Shown here: positions 36,391-48,300 of the stretch, in pieces | Position numbering within the stretch: the stretch's first letter is position 1 | How the letters are laid out: the number at the start of each line of letters is the position of its first letter | Assembly (NCBI GenBank): GCA_032164245.1 | Contig: JAVMKO010000003.1 | Location: 135,521,259-135,585,258, forward strand | Origin: Sternotherus odoratus | Taxonomy: Eukaryota; Chordata; Testudines; Kinosternidae | Direction of reading: 5' to 3' | DNA length: 64,000 bases | Notes under the pieces: generated by a model | Seen by the model: only the letters and a program-made list of their open reading frames with translations | Database searches by the model: none | Told to the model about the DNA's origin: nothing | Program-made: the position numbers and the translations under genes

Positions 36391-39300
36391 CTAAAAGAGA
36401 ATTGCCAACAAGGTTACACTATACAAGAAATCAAGTGAGATCAGCCTGACTTACCCAAGGCCCATAGGACTGAGTTGTCGTCCCCTCCCCCCCGGCCACT
36501 TCCATTAAATTACATAAAAAAAGTCACCACTGGCATTTACAAAGCTTAAACCACAACTAGGCTCATGGTGTTAGCATCTTAGATATGTGAGATGGAAGAG
36601 TCAGCCTGGTACTGTACAGTTTTGGATCTGACACAAGCATTGTTCTATGGGAATTTCATTACATTTTAAAGTTGGATTAAGTTCAAGAAATGCTGCTACT
36701 TTTGTTGCTGAGAAAGAATAAATATTCAGCAACAGTTTGAAGTTCCTGAAACTTCTCTGTGGAGGTTTATCAGCAGGAAGAAAGCTGCGTTCTTTGAAGT
36801 TCTATGTATCTCAGCCTTGATCCTGAAAGGTGTCGAGTGCCTAACTAAAACCCATTGAGTTATTTATTTGAAGTAATAAAAATTATACCTAACCAAGGTT
36901 TGCGGCACTCTGAAGGTTTGCGGCACTCTGACATCAATGATGTGACAATAAAATTCCAGCAGCATTAAGAAATCATTTCACAGGAACTCAGGCAGCCAGA
37001 ATCCAGAAACTCTTTTCCACCCTTTTATTGTGGCGGGAAGCAAAACCTCAACCCTCTCCAAAAGCCTTATCAAACAGATGCCCTTTGAAGCATGGCCAGA
37101 ACGTCACCAAATTTGAACAATTTGGGGCGCTAGTTCCAGAGTCCTGGAGCTATCAGATAGATGCTCTTTCTTTTATAATGAGGGGAGGTGCATCTCCAAC
37201 ACCCCTGCTGACCACAGCTATTGCAGGATGGCACAGGGAAAGAGCCGATCCTTCAAGTACGGCTGTCCCAGCCATTAATGGCTTTATAGGTTATAACCAA
37301 CTCCTTAAACTCCACCCAGAGATCAATGGGCAGGCAGTGCAGATCCTGGAGTTATATGCTTCTGGTAAGATGCCCCACGCAGAACCTAACTGCTACTGAA
37401 GTCAACAAGGACTGACGACACACAACAGGTTCAAGCATTGCTCAGCACCCTGCAGGCTCTAATCTATTAAAGAGACATTTTCACATTGATTTCAAATTAA
37501 AAAAAAAAATCCAACTAATATGGGGTTTTTTGTTTGGATGTAAACATTCCTGTGCAGTTTGGTACCCTGAACACTTGCCATATTGTGCTAATGCACGAGA
37601 GCCAAATGAGAAACGGACTAGTGGTGCCAAATGTACACAGAAAGCATTAATGACGACTCATTTGATTTCTAAAATTTGTAGTGTTAATTACCTGTGGTAG
37701 TGGTAACAATACAAAGAAGGAAACATTGATTTTAATGAGCTGATTTCACATGACAGTGCTCCTTTGAGCTCAGAGGCGCCTGGGTGTGGTATTTGAACTC
37801 TAGGTTAAACTGTGTATTTGTTAAGTGTGTGTCAATGGAGCAATGTAATCCCAGTGAGATAGCAAAATTAACCCTATATGCACCAATTACTTTTCTTTCT
37901 TGACAACTTCTTTTGGCTTTTCTTTTTTAAATAAGAGAAAGTGGGACCTCTCTTTGCATCTTGCCTATGGCTAGTAGTCAGGGCATTATAGAGCATGAAC
38001 CTCTAATTCATGAATGCAAAGAGTCAGTCACTTCATTTCTCAAACACAGGTTAGAAGGGTTTAGGATTTAAACTAGTAAGCTACATTCTTTATTAACTGT
38101 ACCTCTTTCGTTGGGCCAAGAGAGGGGGAGTCGGTCTCCAAGCAAATGTTCTCCAGTGGAATCTGTCTTATTAACTTTGCTCGCTTGTAAAGACAGGAGA
38201 ATAAAACAAGAAATAACACAGGTAAGAGTCCGTTCTCATCGCACTAATCAATATAAAAAGGAGCAAACTACAAATTTACACATACAATCAATTAATGGGT
38301 AACAAGTCTGCCTTACTGGCCTTCAATAGGCTGTTTGAGCCACTTGGGATAATCCTGCTCTGGAGGAGTAAATGTGCCCCAAAGTGGGTATAAATGTAGT
38401 TTACAGATGTTATGTACAAAGGCAATTTACTGCCAGAGTGGCATAAAGGAGTCTGGGGGGGGGAGGGGGAGGAGGAGCTGAGAATTCAGGCCATTGAATG
38501 CCTGTCACCTATAGTCATTCTTGCCCTCTGCCTCACCCTACCCTCCTCCCAAATACCATCCCCCAATATCTGAGCCAATGCAGAGTGTCCAATTAAAACT
38601 AGGTTGTGTGACAGATCGCCTTCTCACCCCTTCTCAGGAACAGGCAGGAAACCCTTCTTTGCTCCAAACAGTGCTCTTTTATTCACAGTGCAGGACCCTA
38701 CCACCAATATATACAGCTTTGTACAATTCAGTCTTCAACTCTATATAGTTCAGCTCTGCATACAACTCTACAGTTCACAGCTCTATCAACTCTATATAGT
38801 TCAGCTCTAAACACACAGTTCTAAACAGTTCTTAATCCACAGCTCTGAATAGCTCCAACCACACCACACTCTATACCACCCCCACCACACTGGGCTTGCT
38901 TTCTGGCAGGCCTTTTATCCCCCTGAGGAGGCTGCCAGGTGCCACTCATCCAGGTTGATTGCCCTGCAAGCCAGGTGGCTGATTAGGCTTTCTCTGCAAG
39001 GGAGGTTTGCAGGCTTCTGCTCCCTCTTAAAGGGCCCGCAGGGCTGACCCAGGCACTCCTGGCCAGCACCCTGCCACAGTTGAAACAGATTCTGTGTACT
39101 TTCCAGGACTTACCTGATCATTTCTTGTGACAGCTGGAGGAAAAGAAAAACAAAAGCCAGCTTGTACTCCTTCCAGGGCAACAGAGGGTCTGCCAGCAAA
39201 GTTATGAAGCAGTGCATTCCGAATACCTGCAGCACACAGAAGAAACCCTAAAAGCCTAAAGACACTAAAGCCAGGCTGCAAGAGTTTAACAGCCCCACAA

Positions 39301-42300
39301 TAGAGATTTGTATCATGAACTTCCCCCCCCCCATTTCAATTGTAAGAGAATTTAGCGCCAGCTCTCAGTTCTGAAGTCCTTTATTTATCCACAGACAAAA
39401 TTGCATCAACCTTGGCTTTGTAGGATCCCTTCCTGAGGAGTGAGAACATAATTGATTCCACCTGTGACCTCTGCTGGGCCTGCCAACAAAGGAGCGGACT
39501 CTGATTCACATGTATCCACTGGGAACCAGATCAAGACCACCAAATTCACTTCATATCAGCACCAGAGAGCTTTCAGTGGTAACAATTTTCAGTCAGCATC
39601 TGCCAGGGCCAGACTGGAACCTGTAATTAGAGGTGAAAGGCTCCACAGTTGATTACCTACCTCCCCACACTTTCTGTCCCTCAGCAGCTTATTTCTGTCC
39701 TGCTGTCACTTGTGTTTGTAATATGCACAGAGATGTATAGAAGTAAATATTTTAAACATATTTTAATTGTGTCTTTCTTCACAAATTAGCCTATTTTCAA
39801 TCTACAGATCTGCTGGAAACAAATCATAAAGAGAAATGAAGCTATCTGGCAACAGTACTCTTCTTGCCTCCATTCAAAAGAGATTGCTCTGCTTCACTCA
39901 CTCCCTCCTCACACCCAAAAAAAGTTAAAATAAAAAAAAGAAACAATTCTGTTTCATTGGAGGCTTTCCACTCTGCAGAAATTGTCACTCCTTGTGCAGA
40001 ATATGTAAACTTGGCAACTCTACATCTTCCACTCATAGTTTCCAGACTTTAATGACTGGAATTCTAGGACATAAATGTGAGGTAGGGAAGCATTATTAGC
40101 TCCATTTTATAAACAGGAAAGTAAAGGACTCAATTTTCTTCCCAGTTACAGAGGTAAATCAATTGAATTACAGCAGCATATAACTTGTGTAAGAACAGAA
40201 AGAGTCCCAGAGAGCAGTTGAGGATTTCTTCTTGCAACAACAATTAGTACTGGTTCTAAGGGTTCGATCAGAATGAATAGTGAGACCTACCTTGCTTCTT
40301 AAGAAAAGCAATAGTTTGTCTCCCAGCCGAACGAGAATGCACATTTCTGTTAATTACAAAACACATACTTTAGAGAAGCAGAGAAACACTGGTGATTTTT
40401 TTTAAATATAAAGTGATTTCTTTTTTAGAAAATAAGATCTCTCTATTAAGGAAAAAATATTACTGTTCAGGAAAACAAGGATTACAACTGGCACTGCTGG
40501 CAAAGTGAAGAAATTTGCTTTTATTCTGAAAAAACAGCTATAGAAAAATGGCCCCTTCTTCCTCACCAGGTCTGCACCTCTTGCATATTTAGAGTCACAT
40601 CTGCTGAATTTAATAAACTGGTTAGTCTCCCAGGTGCTACAAAGTCTTCCTCGTCTTATTTACGGATCCAGACTAACACGGCTGCTAATCTTAAAAATAA
40701 GATGTTACTCGTTTGCCATGCAGAGCCAACACAGCTAAGGAAGAGCGAGTGGGATTCCTTTCCTCCTACTGCATCATCACCAGAACTATTTACTTAGTAC
40801 CAACCAGTTTCACCGACAGAAACTGAATGAAGACAGTTACACTGCACAGTCACTGAGGGCATCATGTGAACTGCAGAACTTTTATTACTGGCGATGATGC
40901 AAAGAAGAAAGAAACCCAGCTTGGTTTTCAAATCAGGGGTTGAATCTGAGGGCTGGCAATTAGGAAAAAAAAAAACGAACATTTTTTCCACTGGTAAACT
41001 GAACATAATTGATCTGGAAATCACTGGGAGAAAATAAACACAGCACCCTGCCATGCCAAAGTTACTTTCAAAGACAGAAAGAAAAGAATTACAAACTACG
41101 ATTTTAGTTCCCACTTTTTAAAGTTCCTAACATTGTGGGGCACAATGAAGTGAGGGGTACGGGTGGTTTAAAGTTCTCCTTCGCACTGCCCCAGTGCTGG
41201 TCCTCCTCTGTCTAAGCCATTATCCCTATACTGAATAGCTATAAAGGGGCCCAAAACAGTAGTCCAGGATGAGCGTGACAAAGAGGCATTCTAGCTTCTC
41301 TCCCCACTCCTCTCTCCAGCCATGCCCCCTTTTATCTGCTAAGTTGGCATTATATCACCAGATGGCCGCCCCGGCATTTGACGATCCTCCCTGGGCCATT
41401 TAAACTAGCTTTATGACCACATTATGCTGGCGGTGCAGTGCAAAGTGGCCGTGTTGCACCAAAGGATATGTATGGGCTTTTCCTTTTTGAAAAGTTTCGT
41501 TTTAAATGATCACTGCTGACCACATCTCTTTCCATCCCCTTCTTGTTCTCATTCCCCTTCCTCCATCTGAATTTTAAGAACCACTTTAAGTGTTTTGATT
41601 GGATTTGTTTGTATTCTCCTGTACAGTGCCCCAAGCCCACTGGGAGAGGTAATTGATACATATAATTATCACCACTCTGCTCCTCAGATGTGGGGTTCGC
41701 ATGTTGAATAGCTGTTGATAGGGGGGTTACACATATAAGGAGAATAGAATAAAGTATTACAGTCTTTGTCTTCCTGTTTCCTGATGCTGAACTTGATATC
41801 ATCAAATTAAATATAAAATCTCAGTTATTTTGATAATACTCTTATTTCCCTCCTAAATGTTCACTTATCAAGTACAGTGGAACACCATCTATCTAATGGA
41901 ATAGAGAGTTTTGGGAGAGATGCCGATTTCATTTATGCCAGTGTAACTCCTCTGACATCACGGGAGTTATACCCACATAACAGAGATCAGAATCTGAGCC
42001 ATGGACGTTATTCCAATAAAAGCTCTGGATAAGAGGGAGAGTTTTCCGGTGTAAATGACATACATAGAAGGATGAAACCTAAATTTGGACAACAAGGAGT
42101 TTAGATGGGGGGAGGGCTCTCTCTCTGCTGTGGTGGGTGAATGTGCCTAATCCTGCTCCCATCAAAGTCTGTGGCAAATATCTCTCTGGTTGAAATCCTA
42201 GCCCTTATGAATTGTGGGGGAGCTTTGCCATTCATTTCAACGGGCCAGAATGTCATCCTTTGACTTCATTTGTGCAGAAGTGGGACATAAAATGATGCCT

Positions 42301-45300
42301 GGAAATAATACAAGTCTAACCCCCCTCAAGGTTTTATTTGGGGAGCATAGCTCAGTTCTTATCCAAAAGATGAAATTTGTACAGATGGAAAATACATCTT
42401 TCAACAACAATTCTTTCACAAGAAATGCTAGCATGTCTCCCACATTTTTAATGATGATTCAGTTAGAGAAGAGCATTCATCACCCTAATCTCTTGACACA
42501 GGGTCTGGCTTCCCATATGTAAGCCACCTTTTATTATTAATAATTTTTTTTTCTTTTTAACCTTAAACCACTGAATATTTTGACTAAAAATAATCCAAAC
42601 AACCCATCATTATTAATATGCTTTACCGCCCCGCCTGCACTTCACGAGCTGTGACTTGGGAAACAGGTTAGTTAAGATTTGATGTACGAGGAAGACTTTG
42701 CTTGGAGGGGTTCGGACTCACACGGGCAGGTCCAGTTGTTTAGCTATATCCAGCTGTAACGCAAAGACCTTCTGCTGCTCCTCACATTGCTGGGATGTGG
42801 ACACAAACCATGGAGTGAAGTCTAGACCGATCTGCAATGAGAATAAGTTAGGGGATGATACAGTTTGTGAAGTCTTAAGTAAACTTCAAAATGTAGGGGG
42901 GATTAATGTTTTCAGTACATTACATTTCAAATGCTGTATGCTACTATGAGAAGCCACTATAACTGAGACAAGATTAGAAGGCACTACAATTTCTATGGAA
43001 GGTATTGTACCTGGGAGTACAGTAGTATGTGGATCCAGAATAAACTATATTATATATAAAACAACAACATAAAAATGCTTTGCTAGGGAAAAAAAATCTA
43101 TAGCAGCTCATCTAGTTTCCCTACTACTGTCCTAGCTGCAGGATTCTAGCATATCTATGTGGCCATCTCCAATAGTTACTCATAAAATTATCATTGGGGG
43201 CCTGATTCTAGTCTCACACCAAGAGGCGTTAGGAATTATTTTTTTTAATAATCTCAGCAAAACTGATTCCTGTCTATAAAAAGAAACAAACCACAGATTG
43301 CAATATATTGCACAGGTCTACCAGAGCAATGGCTGGGTCAAGAAAACCCCAGTACCAATGAAATAAAATAAAGCACTCTACCTCTCCAATAGCCACCAGC
43401 TTATCTTTGTGCTTCTCAAAGAATGGAAGGGCAGGTTCCAAGTCCTGTAATAAAAGCTACAGCTCACATGCTTCGTTAAAATACCAGTGGGGTAAGAGAG
43501 GTCCTGGCATGTCAATGAAATTGCAAAAAAAACCAGTAGTATAGCATGGTGAGGCCTGCAGCATAAGGCAGGTATTAAAATTATATACTGAATTGTCTAA
43601 CAGCTACTGAATGTTTTAAGTACCCATTCTTTAAATATGATTATAATTAAACATTTTTTAAAACCCCAGTCATTCTGCTGGGCTGCCCAGAGCCAGCCAC
43701 ACAGCCTCACGACTGTGGGCTTGGCCATGATAGCCAGAAAATGTGTTGATTCAGCATATCGTCAAGGCAGCCTCAGATGGCAGGGTTCCTGTGGAGTCCT
43801 GGGGGAAGCATAAAGCTGCCCTCCGCTGATGGACTCCCCAGCAGAGAGAGCAGTGGGAATACCATCCCCGGAGGATGAATGCCCCAGTATGCAACCTCTC
43901 CTGCTGCAATTTGTATCCCATGGGCCAGCAGAGATTAGTCAAAGCCACAGTTTTCAAAGTGCAAAAGCAGTTATATAAATAAAAGGCATCATTGTTATCA
44001 CATAGGGCTTATCTACATGGAAGTTAGTGTGTGCAAGCTTCCAGGGGTGTGAATTTACAGAGCACTAACTGTAAATAAAATAAAATAACTTCCCGTGTGG
44101 ACACACTGCACACTACAGCACCTGTGTGCACTTCAGCTTTTTTTGGTCCAGTACATAGGCGCCAACTTTCGCAGGTGCCGGTGGGTGCTTGCACCCCAGG
44201 CCTCACCCCCATTCCAACCCCTTCCCCAAATCCCCGCCCCGGCACCGCCTCCTTCCCTGAGCCTGCCACGTTTCCCCTCCTCCCCAGCTTGCCATGCCAA
44301 ACAGCTATTTGGCACGGCAAGCCAGGAAGGGAGGAGAAGCAGAGCGGCGGCCCACTCAGGGTAGGAAGCAGAGTAGAGGTGAGCTGGGGAGGGGAGGGGG
44401 ACAGGGAGCCTGGTGGGCCGCAGGAAATAGCCCTGCGGCTGGGGGGCGAGGGGGGGAGGGAAGAGGAACCGCTCTCCGCCCTGCTCACCTCCGTTCCGCC
44501 TCCTCCCGCAAGTGCGCCGCCGCTCCACTTCTCCTCCCTCCCAGGCTTGTGGCACCAAACAGGTGTTTGGCGCGGCAAGCCTGGGAGGAGGGGAAAGGCG
44601 GGGCGCTCACGGGAAGAGGCGTAGCGGAGGTGAGCGGGGGCAGGGGGCTGCCAGTGGGTTTTTTCCCATGGGTGCTCCAGCCCCAGAACACCCTTGGAGT
44701 CGACGCCTATGGCCCAGTAAAAAGGTATTACCTAACCCACCTCGCCTCTTTAATATCCTGGGACCACATGGCCAACACTGCAGGGCACAGGGGAACTAGG
44801 ACCACCATGACCATCATGATCACACAGTGCCCTCTGGAGGCCAGTGAAGGAACTGCCTTCATGTCTAGTGACAAGGTACTGTGATGATGATGGCTTATGC
44901 AGAAGGCTAAGATTTTGTCATGGTTATTTTTAGTAAAAATCACAGGCAGGTAACAGGCTTCTGTTGATTTTTGTTTATTGCCTGTGACTTGTCCCTGATT
45001 TTTACTAAAAATAACTGACAAAACAGGGAGGGAGGAGGGTCCAGCACCCACCACTGCTGGGACTCCCCGCTGCCCGGTGCCTCAGAGCTGCAGAAGAGCC
45101 TCCCACCAGCAGCTGACAGCTCCAGCCCTGCTGTCCCGAGGCTGAAATGTAAAATGTCACAGAAGCCTCTGGAAGTTACAGATTCAGTGATCTCCATGAC
45201 AAAATCTTAGCCGTACTACGTTACACACTAAGAAGAAAGCAAAACAGGATAAAACCATAAAATAAACATGCCCTTGCTTGAAGTCTCCTTAAATAGCTTT

Positions 45301-48300
45301 TATCATCTGCCTCAAGTCCTGCACATAACTTATTTCCAAGATCTCACCATATTTGCTCATTTTCTTACTTGTTGCTCCATCTCCAAAAAAGGAAAAAACA
45401 ACCCTGTAATAACTCTGTGGCCAGCCACAACTTCATAGCTGTCACTACGTTGCACAGCAAGGGCACTCCGAACTTCACAGGGAAGGAACTCAGACCTTCC
45501 TGCTCTGAAAGCACATCCCCTTACTTACTGTAAGGAGAGTTTCCTCCAGCTATTAACTAAGTAGGGCTTATGATGCACAGATGAGCAGATCTGATGCCGT
45601 TCACCAGACAGCAGCATTAGACATACACCCTAGCCAGTTTTTTTCCAATAAATTGGTGATAATTCAATTATTTTTATTAAAGTTGGGCACAGAAGACAAG
45701 TCTCCATGTGACAGTTGCAGACACAGCTGGTACCGTGGTAGACTTCTGCCCCAGAGACTTGAAGAGCTACATAAGCAGAGTTACAAAAAATACCCACAGG
45801 AAGAAATTCATTTGATTTAGGAAAATACAGGCATGGGAAGTTAGGCAAGTCACCTGAACAGTAACACTGCGGTGTCCATCTGCACTGCCCTGAATTGGAT
45901 GAATCCCAAAACATGCCATGACAGACTCTGGATACCTTTAGGACGGAGAAAACAAGTCAATGGGATTCAACATCTAGCTCAGTAACATCATCCAATGGCT
46001 GTTTGGTGGCCTGTGGGCAGTAAGTTGGTGGTTACAGCCAAGTTTCTAGCAGAGAGGTGTCCTCACTCAGGGAACACCCATCACAACCAGCACTGAGTTG
46101 TCATTCTTAGCAGAAACACTAAGGACTGAACAGATCAGGAAGACAAATATCCTTTCACCACTAGAGATGCTCTCTCAAAGGCCTGTGTACACACATTTTT
46201 GTACTGGTATAACTATGTGAGTTAGGAGTGCGATTAGTTAGTGATACCATTATGCCAGTACAGCCCCTACTGTGGTCACAGTTTCACTGATATAAAAGTG
46301 CCTTTACCAGTAGTGCTTATTCCCCTTCACATATGAGAACAGCTATAGTGATATAAAGCTCCTTCATACTGACACAAATACATCCACCCTCGGGGGCTGC
46401 ACCACTTTAACTGTAGCAGTATAATCAGAACGGTACAACTTGTGTGTGTAGAAAAGGTGGGACTGAGGCACTTTGGTGAGACAGCATAAGGGCATTTGCA
46501 AAGCCACCCCCATGCTCTGTCCATTCTTAGGAGAAATAGATGTCTCCAGGGCTGCTAATTTGCACACTCAATTCACACATATCCAGGTGATCAATCATGT
46601 TTAACAATGAATATTTGATCTCTTGATATTTCCATGTTTTACATTTGCTTTAAAAAAAAATAAAAAAACAAAGAAAAATACAATCTCACCCTTTGCCTAC
46701 AATTGCCTGTGAGGTCAACATCTTTCTCTCACTCCCACACACATACACACTCATTTTTATAAAGCAAAAGCTACTCTTTGTTAGCCTGTTCCCGTTCTCC
46801 AGCTCTCTGCCATGGTAAGTCAAAAACAACCCTCAGGCTCATTTGTATGCAATAGCCCTGTTTAAAGAGGACATACTGTAGTCCATTCTCCCTTACAAGA
46901 GGATAGAATTTAGACATGTTACTGCCCCTCCCCACAAAGCACTCGTGGAAGAACAAATGTATCCCGATTTTACGGGCAGGTCCCCACTACGACTTAATGT
47001 CGACTTTAGCGACGTTACGTCGACATAAACCTGTACCCGTCCTCACACGGACGCCATTTGCGTCGATTTAAAGGGCCCTCAAAATCGACTTCTGTACTCC
47101 TCCCTAACGAGAGGAGTAGCGCTGAAATCGACCTCTCTAGGTCGATTGTGGACTAGTGAGGATGCATGGGACGTTATTGGCCTCCAGAGGCTGTCCCACA
47201 ATGCTCCATTCTGACCGCTCTGGACTGCCTCACTGCTCCACTGTGACCGCTCTGGACAGCACTCTCAACTCGCTGCTCTGGCCAGGTAGACAGGAAAAGA
47301 CCCGGGAACATTTGAATAACATTTCCTGTTTGGTCAGCGTGGCCAGCTCACCTGCACAGCTCAGTCACCATTCAGAGAAATCAGCAGCACAAGCCGCCAT
47401 GCAGACCTCAGCATCACAAGACGCCATGCAGAGCTCAGCAGCACAGGAGACCAGCCAGAGGAAAAGAGCTCCATCATGGTCCAATAATGAGGTGTTGGAT
47501 CTGATCGCTATCTGGGGAGAGGAATCCGTGATGTTGGAACTCCGCAACAACAAACGGAATGCCAACACGTTCGCCAGGGTCTCCAAGGCCATGCTGGAAA
47601 GGGGCCACAACAGGGACGCGTAAAAATTAAGGAGCTGAGGCAAGAGTTCCAGAAAGCCAAGGAGGCAAACGGACGATCAGGGGGAGCGCCGCGGAGATGC
47701 CGGTTCTACAATGAACTAAATCAGATAATGGGGGGCGCCCCCACCACCATCGCGCCGGTCTGCGTGGACTCCACCGATGGGATAATCGTCAGGGCCGAGA
47801 ACGATTCAGATGAGGACGACGATGAGGAGGAGGGAAATATCACGGAGCAGCAGGAGGCCAGCGGAGAAACCGTGTTAGCAGACAGCCAGGAGCTTTTTAT
47901 CACCCTGCAGCCAGCACCCTCCCAGGGGGGTAAGTGTTTTTTTCTAAGGGATTATATGACTCATGATTTTTAAAGGAAGCATTTATTAATGATTAACTTG
48001 CCCTAAGGACTTAGAATGCTTTCATTGCTGGTCAGTTTCAACTCAAGGAGCTTGTCAATATACTCCGGGATTGACCGGAAGTCCTCTGCGGACATCTCAA
48101 TGAAGCTATCCAGGAGGTAGCAATGAATCTTCCGCACCAGATTTCTGGGGAGAGCTGCCTTATTTGCCCCCCTCTCCCCCCGGGGTAGGAGACCATCCCA
48201 CGCCACAAAAGTAGTAAATAGTCTGGTATCATTGAGCAGGCTAGCATTGCGGCGAATGGACCAGGACTTTGCAGTGACTCAAGCAGCATGCATTCTCTAT

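Noticed and set aside
47728..47973. 81-codon acidic frame considered as a separate gene
   Set aside because: It is the continuation of the broken Harbinger Myb-like gene after the frame loss near 47620.
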